This document shows positions 1-8,529 of a stretch of DNA of 64,000 nt, piece by piece. The first letter of the stretch is position 1. Every line of letters starts with the position of its first letter. The notes below the pieces were generated by a model. It ran no database searches and was not told the origin of the DNA. It saw only the letters and a list, made by a program, of their open reading frames with translations. Made by a program: the position numbers and the translations under genes. The DNA comes from Oxydemutator sp963693105 (GTDB taxonomy: Bacteria > Pseudomonadota > Gammaproteobacteria > Poriferisulfidales > Oxydemutatoraceae): assembly GCA_963693105.1 (NCBI GenBank), contig OY843752.1, forward strand, positions 372,001-436,000, written 5' to 3'.

Positions 1-830
1 AACCGTTACGAGGCACATCAGGGACAGTTGTTTTGTGGAAGAAACTGGATAGAGTTTTTAATTACAAAAATCCTGATGGGGGATGGGCTGAAAAAAGCCT
101 TTTGAGCTTATGCCGCAGATTGGAAGACCACTTGGCAATGGTTTTCCATCGTTTTATCAGCGGGGAGCAACGAGGAAAGCGCCTGAACATTTCTCTTAAT
201 GACAATAAAATCAAGCCATGGGATCCTTTCACCCGCAATGAGAAACATACACAAAAATTGGATCCTTTAACTCTCAAATTCGACGATGGCGAAGTAAGCG
301 GGGAGGTGATATTAGAGCCATTTGTACTGCCACCTAAAGATAAATTCAGTTCTCCGGAAGCATTCAAAAAGGCCAGCGGTCCGAAGAACTGGAACCAGCA
401 ACAGGGCTTCTATATATACCGTGCGGGTCGCATGATTCAGAGCGGCGGCTGGTCAGGTCTGCGGACAGTGGATGAACACAGCAAGTTGGCGAGAGTCGCC
501 CTGCATTTTTCCCCAGTGCTGGATAACGCCTTCAAAATTGATGTGGCAAAAATGCATACAGAGCTGCCTTCTCAATTACAAGAGCAGATAAAAGATGCCA
601 CGAAACAGGTTATTAGAATTGCGAAAGATACATATCGCGCCAAAAAATCATCAGATGGAAGTACTACAGGTAGCAGGCCAGGAAGAACTTCCCAACCAAC
701 CACCCCGCCTGGAAAGTGGACCCTCGATGAGATTGCCACTGTCTTCAGAAGTAGTGCGAGAGACGAAGAAATACCAGTTATAAACCGGATTATACGCCGG
801 GTTCAAAAAGCCTTTCGAGGGAAAACATAA
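1..830 (+). CDS. C-terminal part of a MORC/MutL-like GHKL ATPase of a restriction/defence cassette (5' end outside window)
   Basis: The reading frame is already open at base 3 (…P-L-R-G-T-S-G-T-V-V-L-W…), so the gene begins upstream; the TTG at 33 is internal. About 275 residues are visible. The GT-x-V-V-x-W segment followed by a long post-ATPase region, including the block GFYIYRAGRMIQSGGW, is what I recognise from ATP-binding proteins encoded next to Z1-domain genes. The N-, G1- and G2-box ATP-binding motifs would lie outside the window. The stop TAA overlaps the ATG of the Z1 gene by one base (TAATG), so the two are translationally coupled. Iyer, Abhiman and Aravind described GHKL ATPases of this kind with Z1, REase-like and Vsr genes as ancestral relatives of eukaryotic MORC. 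Assignment rests on neighbours and remembered sequence feel; the catalytic domain itself cannot be seen. Confidence 0.6.
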   Translation, partial: PLRGTSGTVVLWKKLDRVFNYKNPDGGWAEKSLLSLCRRLEDHLAMVFHRFISGEQRGKRLNISLNDNKIKPWDPFTRNEKHTQKLDPLTLKFDDGEVSGEVILEPFVLPPKDKFSSPEAFKKASGPKNWNQQQGFYIYRAGRMIQSGGWSGLRTVDEHSKLARVALHFSPVLDNAFKIDVAKMHTELPSQLQEQIKDATKQVIRIAKDTYRAKKSSDGSTTGSRPGRTSQPTTPPGKWTLDEIATVFRSSARDEEIPVINRIIRRVQKAFRGKT

Positions 831-3460
831 TGAACTATCAAGAAGCATTAGGACTGGCTCGCCACATGATTTCGACCGGTATGTCCATAGATGAAGCAAC
901 CAGCAACTCTGCCATACCACATGAGTACAGGAACAGCATAAAGAGCAAGTTACTAGAAGAAGAAACATTTGTATTGAAGCCCACTAAGGTGATATCAGAA
1001 GATGAAACTCAGGGGATATGGCTTGATAAAAAAGACAGAGATGATTGGTATTACTGGCCTCGGCTTCGAGCTTACCTTTCGGCTACAAAAGGGTGGCCAT
1101 CTAATCGAGTGCGCTCACTTGATGACAGTAGCGACAAAGTCCTCAGGAATATGAGCGATCCAGAAATCGAAAGTTTTAACAAAAAAGGGCTCGTTCTCGG
1201 GTATGTGCAGAGTGGAAAAACGGCTAATTACACAGCACTTATCGCAAAGGCTGTCGATGTTGGCTATCGTTTAATTATTGTTCTTGCGGGTATGGACAAT
1301 GGTCTGCGCAGGCAAACACAAATCAGACTTCAGCAAGAGCTTGTAGGATATCCTGACAACTCAAGAAATGCAGTCAGATTCCCTGAGCAAGGCAAGGTGT
1401 GGCATGTATTTACCAAAGAAGATATTCACGGTGATTTTGACGCTGGAAGTGTAGATACTGCGGCACTACATGGGAATCAACCAGTTCTTATGGTTATCAA
1501 AAAAAACGGGGCCATTCTCCGCCGCGTTTTACGTTGGCTGACAGAAGCATCACCCCAGGCAATACAGAATTCACCTGTTCTCTTGATAGATGATGAAGCC
1601 GATCAGGCCAGCATTGATACTCGGGGCACTTATCAGGCAGAAAGTAGTGACCCTGCCGAAGAAAATGAACCCCCTTCCGTCATTAATGGATTAATTCGTC
1701 AGTTGGCTTCTCATTTTTGTCGCTGCGCCTATGTTGCGTATACCGCTACTCCGTATGCCAATATCTTAATCCCCGCTGACGCAAATAATCCTGATGTTGG
1801 AGAAGATCTTTATCCACGAGATTTCTTCATTGATCTACCAAAGCCAGATGGCTACATGGGCGCAGAAGAACTGTTTGGGAAAGCAGCGTTTAGCGGCGAT
1901 GAAACGGATAGTGGGGGCTTGGATATCATCCGTTATGTTCCAGATGAAGATGTTGATACCTTAAAAGAATCCATAGAATTGCCGCAAACGCTTCGGGATG
2001 CGTTGCTGGATTTTGTGTTGGCAGGTTCTGCGCGGGTGCTACGCGGGCACGGGGATGAACCTGCCACTATGCTGATTCACGTAAGCCATTTGACTGACGA
2101 CCACGATAGAGTCAAGTCACTTGTTTGTGATGAATTTACAACAATTCAAGATCAATGGCGGTACGCCAGGAAGAGTAGCGATATCAGGAAGCAGTTTAAC
2201 CTGCGATGGGAAAATGAATTCCGGCGAGTGACAAAACAAATCGACCCTTCCCGGCTGACAGAATTTTCCAGTATAGAAGACCGCATCGGGCCATTTATGG
2301 AGCCTGTAAATGTCAAAGTTATCAACAGCACAAAAGACGATACGGTAGATTACGAAAACGAACCTGGCCTGAAGGCAATAGTCATCGGCGGCAACAAATT
2401 ATCTCGAGGACTTACTCTTGAGGGACTGCTGGTGAGTTATTTTACTCGCCAAGCAAAAACACCTATATACGATACAGTAATGCAGATGGGACGGTGGTTT
2501 GGCTATCGCAGAAAGTATGAGGACTTGACCCGACTCTACACAACAGAATATCTGGCCAGAACATTCAGCCATCTTGCTCTCGTTGAGCATCGACTTCGTG
2601 AGGATCTGACAATCTATGAAAATAGAAAAATTACCCCAAAACAATTAGGGATGCGGATACGTGCCCATCCTTCAATGCTAGTAACCAATCGACTGAAGCA
2701 GATTTATGCAGAGCGGTGCAACGCTTCGTACTCCGGGATTCCTTTCCAGACTTTTGGATTTCCCTTAAACAATCTTAGTGATTTAGCAGATGCAGCTGAC
2801 GAAAACTTGCAGACCGTGAAAAAGTTTCTTGCTGATTTAGGAAAATATAATGAGAAATGGGGCGAGCATTATCCGCTGTGGGACAATGTGGCCCCAGGAA
2901 AAATACTGGATTTTCTTAAATCGTATAACAACAAAGAGCATACAAATGCCCTCTCGGATGTGCGCCAATATATCTGTCAACGAAATGCAGATAACGAACT
3001 GCGTAAATGGACTGTGGCAATCCGCCATTTGCACAGCCCCAAAGAAAATTTGGGAACAGTAGATTGGGGCATTGGAATTGATCTCAATCAAATGTCCCGC
3101 ACTCGCCTATTGAAAAAAGACAACAATCTCGGCGTCATTACTAATCCAGGTGATGAAATAATCGGGCTATCCAAAGCCCTTGTGGAGAAAGTCAATAAAC
3201 TTGATATGGAAAAGAATTCAGCTGCAAGAGAAGTCCGCTCACCTGATGAGGGCCTGTTGCTGCTTTATCCAATCAGCAAAGAATCATCTCCGACCCCAAG
3301 TAAGCAGGGAAGTCGTGGCAGTCTATTTGATGACTCAACAGATCCTTCAGCAAGGAATCTAATCGGTGTCGCAATATCCTTTCCAAAATCAAAGGCCCCA
3401 CCCGAGGAATATATCCGAGGAATTAACCCGGGGGAGGGTGGCGAGCAGGCTCATGAATGA
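830..3460 (+). CDS. Z1-domain superfamily II helicase-like ATPase
   Basis: An 876-residue protein. A P-loop is visible at about residue 125-135 (GYVQSGKT) and a Walker B / DEAD-like box at about 248-255 (LLIDDEAD). A motif III-like YTATPYANIL follows at about 303-313, and a late motif GGNKLSRGLTLEGL near 520 corresponds to motif V of SF2 enzymes, followed by QMGRWFGYR (motif VI-like arginines). This pattern is the Z1 domain (PF10593), found in restriction-like operons with GHKL ATPases, DUF4420 PD-(D/E)XK proteins and Vsr. Known role of the family: a presumed DNA-translocating or remodelling ATPase in anti-phage/restriction modules. It overlaps the upstream gene by 1 bp and the downstream PD-(D/E)XK gene by 8 bp (ATGAATGA), so the three form one operon. 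Base composition is clearly AT-richer than the chromosome beyond 4.9 kb, a sign of acquisition. Confidence 0.88.
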   Translation: MNYQEALGLARHMISTGMSIDEATSNSAIPHEYRNSIKSKLLEEETFVLKPTKVISEDETQGIWLDKKDRDDWYYWPRLRAYLSATKGWPSNRVRSLDDSSDKVLRNMSDPEIESFNKKGLVLGYVQSGKTANYTALIAKAVDVGYRLIIVLAGMDNGLRRQTQIRLQQELVGYPDNSRNAVRFPEQGKVWHVFTKEDIHGDFDAGSVDTAALHGNQPVLMVIKKNGAILRRVLRWLTEASPQAIQNSPVLLIDDEADQASIDTRGTYQAESSDPAEENEPPSVINGLIRQLASHFCRCAYVAYTATPYANILIPADANNPDVGEDLYPRDFFIDLPKPDGYMGAEELFGKAAFSGDETDSGGLDIIRYVPDEDVDTLKESIELPQTLRDALLDFVLAGSARVLRGHGDEPATMLIHVSHLTDDHDRVKSLVCDEFTTIQDQWRYARKSSDIRKQFNLRWENEFRRVTKQIDPSRLTEFSSIEDRIGPFMEPVNVKVINSTKDDTVDYENEPGLKAIVIGGNKLSRGLTLEGLLVSYFTRQAKTPIYDTVMQMGRWFGYRRKYEDLTRLYTTEYLARTFSHLALVEHRLREDLTIYENRKITPKQLGMRIRAHPSMLVTNRLKQIYAERCNASYSGIPFQTFGFPLNNLSDLADAADENLQTVKKFLADLGKYNEKWGEHYPLWDNVAPGKILDFLKSYNNKEHTNALSDVRQYICQRNADNELRKWTVAIRHLHSPKENLGTVDWGIGIDLNQMSRTRLLKKDNNLGVITNPGDEIIGLSKALVEKVNKLDMEKNSAAREVRSPDEGLLLLYPISKESSPTPSKQGSRGSLFDDSTDPSARNLIGVAISFPKSKAPPEEYIRGINPGEGGEQAHE

Positions 3461-4442
3461 GCCTCTTGCAGATATTTGGGAAATTCTCTCTAGAAGCTTG
3501 CCCACTGACGAACGGCTGACTGTGAAAATTGCCCCTACTGAATTAACTCATAAGCTATATTGTGCGCTGGATGCACAGGGATGCCGACACTTACTGGTTC
3601 TTTTAGGTGCTGGGGAAACGGCGTTGACTGATATCCAAAGCCGGGGAATATCTGCTATTACACGGGATTTTTCTATAGCAGACGAGAATCCTGAAAAATA
3701 CATCGATATTAAATGCCAAGATGTCCAAGGCTACCCGGCATTCGATTTGCTCGCTTTCGAGATTGCCGAACTTCTCGGGAAGAAGAACATATCTCCCGCC
3801 ACAGCCACTTCCCGCATCCTCGCAAAATGGCGTAGATTCTGGGGAAGAAAACCGAGTGACATATTGAATCGCAAGGAACAAATCGGCTTGTTTGCTGAAA
3901 TGTGGTTCTTGTCAAAATGGCTAATCCCAATTTCTGAAGTGGACTCTGTCAAATCATGGCGTGGACCTTTCGGCGACAGAAATGATTTTGAAGTGGAAAA
4001 GTTTTCAGTTGAAGTCAAAGCAACAACATCGCAGCGAGGTCGTATCTATCATATCAACGGCATTGATCAATTGGAAACCCCGCCAAGTGGTACGCTTTGT
4101 TTCTATACCATGCGCTTGCGGGAAATATTAAACAAGGGCGAAAATCTTGTTACAGTGTTGGCAAACCTAAAAGAAAAACTTTCCCGGTGTCCTGATGCTC
4201 TGAATCATCTGGAAGAAGGTCTTGCTCTGATTGGCTATAGCGACATGCACAGCGAAGAATACAAAGACTTGCAATTTGAAATTACGGAAGAATGTCTATT
4301 TGAAGTGAAGGATAATTTCCCCAGATTGCGAAAGGCGACGATGGAAATACCTGCCGGTATTGAAAGAATTGAATATGAAATCAACCTGGATACTTTCGAC
4401 GACTTGATTGTGGCAAAGCAGCCCTCTGATTGGAAACCATGA
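3453..4442 (+). CDS. PD-(D/E)XK-type protein (DUF4420 family), putative restriction nuclease subunit
   Basis: About 329 residues from the ATG at 3453, which overlaps the Z1 stop and sits behind a purine-rich GGGGAGGGTGG; a GTG at 3438 is a possible alternative. A nuclease core is visible around residues 170-190: D-R-N-D-F-E-V-E…S-V-E-V-K-A-T, fitting the D…E-x-K catalytic arrangement of the PD-(D/E)XK fold. Upstream, an Ile/Leu-rich N-terminal half and a W-R-R-F-W segment fit the DUF4420 (PF14390) family, which is regularly encoded right after Z1 genes. Expected role: the nuclease arm of the GHKL-Z1 module. Its last 62 bases overlap, tail to tail, the 3' end of the convergent vsr gene. Confidence 0.8.
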   Translation: MNEPLADIWEILSRSLPTDERLTVKIAPTELTHKLYCALDAQGCRHLLVLLGAGETALTDIQSRGISAITRDFSIADENPEKYIDIKCQDVQGYPAFDLLAFEIAELLGKKNISPATATSRILAKWRRFWGRKPSDILNRKEQIGLFAEMWFLSKWLIPISEVDSVKSWRGPFGDRNDFEVEKFSVEVKATTSQRGRIYHINGIDQLETPPSGTLCFYTMRLREILNKGENLVTVLANLKEKLSRCPDALNHLEEGLALIGYSDMHSEEYKDLQFEITEECLFEVKDNFPRLRKATMEIPAGIERIEYEINLDTFDDLIVAKQPSDWKP

Positions 4443-4842
4443 GACGAATCAATTTATTTTTCAATTTATCAATATCTTCTGTTTGACATTCCCATATAAC
4501 CAGAACACGCCATCCCAATTTCCTGGCAGCACGTTTATTCCTCTGATCGCGAGCAACGTTTTCCTGAAATTTCTGCAACCAGAAACGCCGATTTGCTGAC
4601 GGAGTTGTGCAGTTTGAGCAACCTCTATGGCGATGCCAAAAACAACCATGCACAAAAATTACTGTTTTAAATCTCGGCATGACAATATCCGGGCGTCCCG
4701 GAATATCTTTACAGTGTAGTCGAAACCTGAATCCCATCCGGTGAAGGCATCGTCGAACAGTTACCTCAGGAGTAGTATTCCTGCCTTTTATACGGCTCAT
4801 ATTCCATGAGCGATGCTCCTTGCTCAGCCGATCTCTTGCCAT
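4381..4842 (-). CDS. vsr: Very short patch repair endonuclease (Vsr)
   Basis: A 153-residue protein starting with the typical WNMSRIKGRNTTPE block. Catalytic-type residues known from E. coli Vsr are present: Glu26 (TPE), Asp52 (GRPDIV), His65 in F-V-H-G-C-F-W-H-R-H, plus Cys67/Cys75/Cys78 and the later WECQT cysteine that supply the structural zinc site. Vsr nicks 5' of the T in T:G mismatches that arise from deamination of 5-methylcytosine, so a cytosine-5 methyltransferase partner is expected; it is not in the window and probably lies upstream of the GHKL gene. The ORF runs ~15 residues past the usual end of the family, into the antisense of the PD-(D/E)XK gene. It is the last gene of the AT-rich block. 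Confidence 0.94.
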   Translation of the reverse strand: MARDRLSKEHRSWNMSRIKGRNTTPEVTVRRCLHRMGFRFRLHCKDIPGRPDIVMPRFKTVIFVHGCFWHRHRGCSNCTTPSANRRFWLQKFQENVARDQRNKRAARKLGWRVLVIWECQTEDIDKLKNKLIRLMVSNQRAALPQSSRRKYPG

Positions 4843-4899
4843 AGCCTGGTCAATTCAGACAAAGACCTCGAGCTGCTGTAATCCGGGGCGCGGCGCATC

Positions 4900-5955
4900 T
4901 CAATGGCGCGCGCCGTTTGAGAAATCAATCATGCGGCGGGTCGAAACCAGCGCGCGGCGGCGGACTTCCTCGTCAATCAGAATCTCGTTGTCGAGCCGCT
5001 CCAGGGCCTGCTCCAGATTGTGCAGCCCGTTCATCGCCATCCACGGACAGTGGGCGCAACTCTTGCAGGTTGCGCCTTCTCCCGCGGTCGGCGCCTCGAT
5101 GAATTCCCTGTCCGGCGCAATCTGCCGCATCTTGTAGAAGATGCGGTTGTCGGTGGCGACGATGAAGCGCTTGTTCGGCAACGTCTCCACCGCGTGAACC
5201 AGCGCGCTGGTCGAGCCGACCGCATCGGCGATGTCTATCACCGCCGGCGGCGATTCGGGGTGAACCAGCACCGCCGCGTCCGGGTGGCGCCGCTTCAATT
5301 CCAGCACGCCGGCGTGCTTGAACTCCTCGTGAACCACGCAACTGCCCTGCCACATCAGCATTTCGGCGCCGGCGACGCGCTCCAGATAACCGCCCAGATA
5401 CTTGTCGGGCGCCCACAGGATTTTCTCGCCGCGGTCCATCAGGTGGCAGATAATCTCAAGCGCGATGCTCGAAGTCACGACCCAGTCGGCGCGCGCCTTG
5501 ACCTCGGCGCTGGTGTTCGCATAGACGACCACCGTGTGGCCGGGATGCTCGTCGCAAAATGGGGCGAAAGCTTCGATTGGACAGCCGACATCCAGCGAAC
5601 AGGTCGCTTCCAGCGTCGGCATCAACACGCGCTTTTCGGGACTCAGGATTTTGGCGGTCTCGCCCATGAAGCGAACGCCGGCGACCACCAGCGTCGAGGC
5701 GTCGGTGCGGCGCCCGAACTTCGCCATTTCCAGCGAATCACCGACAAAACCGCCGCTGCTCTCGGCGAGTTCCTGAAGGTCCTCGTCCACGTAATAGTGG
5801 GAGACCAGCGCCGCGTCCAGCGCCTTCAGTCTCTCCTCGATGCGCGCCATCTTGTCACGGCGCTCGGCGCCATGATACCGTGGCATCAGCGCACAGACGC
5901 CGGCCGTTTCAGGCGCTTCTACTTTCGGAAGAAAATATTCAGGGTTTGCCGCCAC
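4900..5955 (-). CDS. nadA: Quinolinate synthase NadA
   Basis: Condenses iminoaspartate with dihydroxyacetone phosphate to quinolinate in NAD biosynthesis, using a [4Fe-4S] cluster. I place the start at GTG 5955 because GGGAGG lies 6 bases upstream, giving 351 residues (E. coli 347). The frame stays open further upstream, but that extension would run through the promoter region and the divergent lipoprotein gene. Family blocks are unmistakable: SHYYVDEDLQELAE, GDSLEMAKFG, FMGETAKILSPEK, YANTSAEVKARADWVVTSS, HPESPPAV and EAPTAGEGATCKSCAHCPW. The three cluster cysteines lie in EATCSLDVGC, WQGSCVVHEE and GATCKSCAHC. The gene is convergent with the accessory block that ends at 4842 and divergent from the lipoprotein at 6056. 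Confidence 0.97.
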   Translation of the reverse strand: MAANPEYFLPKVEAPETAGVCALMPRYHGAERRDKMARIEERLKALDAALVSHYYVDEDLQELAESSGGFVGDSLEMAKFGRRTDASTLVVAGVRFMGETAKILSPEKRVLMPTLEATCSLDVGCPIEAFAPFCDEHPGHTVVVYANTSAEVKARADWVVTSSIALEIICHLMDRGEKILWAPDKYLGGYLERVAGAEMLMWQGSCVVHEEFKHAGVLELKRRHPDAAVLVHPESPPAVIDIADAVGSTSALVHAVETLPNKRFIVATDNRIFYKMRQIAPDREFIEAPTAGEGATCKSCAHCPWMAMNGLHNLEQALERLDNEILIDEEVRRRALVSTRRMIDFSNGARH

Positions 5956-5998
5956 TTGCTGCCTCCCATTACGTTGCAGAGTCGCTGCGGACTTCTGT

Positions 5999-6004
5999 AT
6001 TATA
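5999..6004 (-). promoter_or_regulatory. Candidate -10 box (TATAAT) for nadA
   Basis: In the ~100-bp divergent gap between nadA and the lipoprotein gene, the minus strand reads a perfect TATAAT about 44 bases before the nadA GTG. No convincing -35 hexamer is seen at 16-18 bp. A TACAAT on the plus strand at 6019-6024 could serve the lipoprotein. Confidence 0.45.
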
Positions 6005-6055
6005 AGCGATAACTGCACTACAATGCCGCTTCCGCTCCAAACACGAGGAAAAAAC

Positions 6056-6982
6056 ATGACTGCTGATACTTTTACCGCAAGACCCACCGCGGCATTCGCC
6101 GAAAAACCCGCCGGACGACTCGCGGCGCTGGTGTTGCTGTGCGCCGTCGCGGCGTGCTCCGGGGACACCTGGTCCGTTGCCTGGTCGCTCGGCGGCGACG
6201 ACGGCGTGCTGGCGCCGGAAAGCGCCTACCTGGACGCCGACTCCGGCCTGCTGTTCGTCTCCCAGATGGGCGAGGGCGGCGGCGGCGCCAAAGACGGCGA
6301 CGGCTGGATATCGAAACTCAACGCCGACGGCGAAGTGCTGGAACACAAATGGGTGACCGGCCTGAGCGCGCCCAAGGGCCTGCGCAGCCACCGCGGCACG
6401 TTGTGGGTCGCCGACATTGACCGCCTCGTCGCCATTCGCATCGCCACCGGCGAAATCATCCGCGAGGTCGCGGTTCCCGATTCGAAATTCCTCAACGATG
6501 TCGCCTGCGCCGACGACGGCTCGGTCTATGTCTCCGACATGATGGCCAGCCGCATCCACCACTACAAAGACGGCCGCCTGTCCGTCTTCGCCGAAGGCAG
6601 GGAGATGGAAAACCCCAACGGCTTGCTGGTTGACGAAGGCAAACTCATCGTCGCCGCCTGGGGACTCGACATTCAACACGACTTCAGCACCGCCATCCCC
6701 GGCCGCGTGTACGCGCTGGACCTCGCCACGCGCAAGCGCACCGACCTCACCGAGCCGCTCGGCAACCTCGACGGCATCGAAGCCGACGGCCGTGGCGGCT
6801 ACATTGTCACCGACTGGGTCGCCGGCAAGGTGTACCGCATCCACGACGGACAGGCGCAAACCCTGATGAGCCTGCCCAAAGGCACGGCGGACATCGCCTT
6901 CCTGACCGACGCCAACCGGCTGATTCTGCCCCGAATGCTCGAGAACCAGATCACGGCCTTCGACATGAACGCGGATTTCTAA
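6056..6982 (+). CDS. Beta-propeller lipoprotein, SMP-30/gluconolactonase-like
   Basis: 308 residues from ATG 6056, chosen because GAGGA lies 7 bases upstream; an earlier in-frame ATG at 6023 has no ribosome site. The N-terminus has a basic stretch, a hydrophobic run (LAALVLLCAVAAC) and a lipobox V-A-A-C, so it should be lipid-modified and probably placed in the outer membrane. The rest consists of repeated NHL/SMP-30-type blades with motifs such as GLSAPKGLRSHRGTLWVADI, FLNDVACADDGSVYVSDM and GNLDGIEADGRGGYIVTDW. The conserved N-D and E/D positions of SMP-30-like lactonases are suggested, but metal ligands cannot be assigned with certainty. Substrate unknown; enzymatic and purely binding roles are both possible. 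Confidence 0.75.
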   Translation: MTADTFTARPTAAFAEKPAGRLAALVLLCAVAACSGDTWSVAWSLGGDDGVLAPESAYLDADSGLLFVSQMGEGGGGAKDGDGWISKLNADGEVLEHKWVTGLSAPKGLRSHRGTLWVADIDRLVAIRIATGEIIREVAVPDSKFLNDVACADDGSVYVSDMMASRIHHYKDGRLSVFAEGREMENPNGLLVDEGKLIVAAWGLDIQHDFSTAIPGRVYALDLATRKRTDLTEPLGNLDGIEADGRGGYIVTDWVAGKVYRIHDGQAQTLMSLPKGTADIAFLTDANRLILPRMLENQITAFDMNADF

Positions 6983-7002
6983 GACACAACGTCAGCGGCG
7001 CC

Positions 7003-7359
7003 TCACAACGCGCATTGCCTGGCCGCGGCGGCGCGGTTGAGCGCCTCCTGCTCGCCTTTCAGGCTTGCGTATTCCAGCGTGTCGGGGCCGTCGCCGTCAA
7101 TCCAGAACAGGGTCGGGAAAAACAGCAGGGTCGCCACGCCCATCTGCACCGCGTCGGTGTCGGCGCGTTCCTTCAGAACGACACGCAGTTCGCTCTCACG
7201 TTCCGCCACGCGGTTGATCTCCGCCGCGATCTCCTCGCAACTGTAATCCTTGTACGGCAGCGACGACAGGGACGCGGCCTGAATGTTGTCGGGATTCGTC
7301 GCGCAGCCGCCGGCAAGCGCGCAGAAGATTGCAGTTGCAGCAAACAACAGTGTTTTCAT
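7003..7359 (-). CDS. Small lipoprotein of unknown function
   Basis: 118 residues from ATG 7359, preceded by GGAGG with an 8-base spacer. The signal sequence MKTLLFAATAIFCALAGGC ends in the lipobox L-A-G-G-C. The mature part contains the acidic helix-like segment CEEIAAEINRVAERESELRVVLKERAD, then a short hydrophobic stretch (VATLLFFPTLFWIDG) and a second helix with EYASLKGEQEALNRAA. The C-E-E-I-x-x-E helix followed by a hydrophobic hairpin is common in small gammaproteobacterial lipoproteins of unknown role. It is convergent with the beta-propeller lipoprotein (20 bp apart) and lies downstream of selD on the same strand, 122 bp from the selD stop. Confidence 0.75.
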   Translation of the reverse strand: MKTLLFAATAIFCALAGGCATNPDNIQAASLSSLPYKDYSCEEIAAEINRVAERESELRVVLKERADTDAVQMGVATLLFFPTLFWIDGDGPDTLEYASLKGEQEALNRAAAARQCAL

Positions 7360-7481
7360 TTTGTTTCCTCCATAGTGGATGAGTGGTTTGTGCCCGCGAA
7401 AGTAGGGCAAAAACCCGCCGGCTGGAGGCGCCGGGCGACGAAACGGCCCGTCTGGCCGACGAATGACTTCCGGCCCGGTTC

Positions 7482-8528
7482 TCAGGCCTCGATGACAATG
7501 CCGGCGCGCGGCGATTTCACCAGAAAACCGATGCACGCCGCCCGCTCAAAACCGCGGCTGTGAAACTCGCCGACCACTTCCGCCGCGGCGTCGCGCGAAC
7601 AGGCGACCAGCAGGCCGCCGTTTGTTTGCGGGTCGGTCAGCAGCGCGCGGCTGACGTCGTCCGGCGTGTCCGCGCGCAGCGCGTCGCGGCAGCCGTCCCA
7701 GTTGCGTTGCGCGGCGCCGGTCGAAACCCCGGCGCGCGCCAGAACCACGGCCTCTTCCAGCAGCGGAATGTCGGCCAGGCGCAGATGCGCGCGCACCTCC
7801 GACGCCCTGCAAATCTCCAGCAGGTGGCCGAGCAGCCCGAAGCCGGTCACATCGGTCATCGCATGCACCGATGCAAGCCCGCCGAGGTGCGCGCCGATGT
7901 CGTTCAACTTCACCGTCCACCGAATCATCTCCCGGTAGGCGGCCTCGCCGAGGCGTCCTTTTTTCAGCGCCGCGGCGAGGATGCCGATGCCAAGCGGCTT
8001 GCCGAGAACCAGCGCGTCGCCGTCGCGCGCGGCGGCGTTCGTCCTGATGTGCGCGGGCGGCGCGAAGCCCAGCACCGCGAGACCGTAAAAAGGCTCGACG
8101 GCGGCAATGGAATGTCCGCCGCCGATCACGACGCCCGCCTGCCGGCAGACTTCGACGCCGCCCTTCAGAATCGCGCCCGCCGCTTCCTCGCCGACCCGTT
8201 CCAGCGGCAGGCCCGCGAGGTTCAGCGCAAGCGCCGGCTGCCCGCCCATCGCATAGACATCGGAAAGCGCGTTGGCGGCGGCGATGCGCCCGAAGTCAAA
8301 CGGATCATCCACCACCGGCGCGAAAAAATCCGAGGTCGCGACCAGCGCCCGGCCGTCGTCCAGACGATAGACGGCGGCGTCATCCGCGCGCTCGCCGCCG
8401 ACCATCAGCGACGACGAAGATTGCGCCGGCATCTGCGACAACAGGCGCGCGAGCGCGGCGGACGGAATTTTGCATCCGCATCCGCCGCCGTGCGACAATG
8501 CGGTCAGTTTACAGGGGTGGTAGAGCAT
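7482..8528 (-). CDS. selD: Selenide, water dikinase (selenophosphate synthetase) SelD
   Basis: Makes selenophosphate from selenide and ATP, the selenium donor for 2-selenouridine in tRNA and for selenocysteine. From ATG 8528 it has 348 residues, the usual size. The catalytic block is SHGGGCGCK, with Cys17 and Lys20 in the positions of E. coli Cys17/Lys20. Other landmarks: ERADDAAVYRLDDGRALVATSDFFAPVVDDP (metal/ATP-binding aspartates), ANALSDVYAMGG, GGGHS, MTDVTGFGLLGHL and LLTDPQTNGGLL. A TTG six codons earlier is a weaker start. The divergent mnmH starts one base away. Because mnmH is the neighbour and no selA/selB/selC is visible, the local role is the selenouridine branch. The selenium site is Cys, not Sec. 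Confidence 0.96.
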   Translation of the reverse strand: MLYHPCKLTALSHGGGCGCKIPSAALARLLSQMPAQSSSSLMVGGERADDAAVYRLDDGRALVATSDFFAPVVDDPFDFGRIAAANALSDVYAMGGQPALALNLAGLPLERVGEEAAGAILKGGVEVCRQAGVVIGGGHSIAAVEPFYGLAVLGFAPPAHIRTNAAARDGDALVLGKPLGIGILAAALKKGRLGEAAYREMIRWTVKLNDIGAHLGGLASVHAMTDVTGFGLLGHLLEICRASEVRAHLRLADIPLLEEAVVLARAGVSTGAAQRNWDGCRDALRADTPDDVSRALLTDPQTNGGLLVACSRDAAAEVVGEFHSRGFERAACIGFLVKSPRAGIVIEA

Positions 8529-8529
8529 C

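Noticed and set aside
4900..6168. Longer N-terminus of NadA (extra 71 codons)
   Set aside because: The extension runs through the divergent promoter region and the start of the lipoprotein gene; GTG 5955 has a good ribosome site and gives the usual length.
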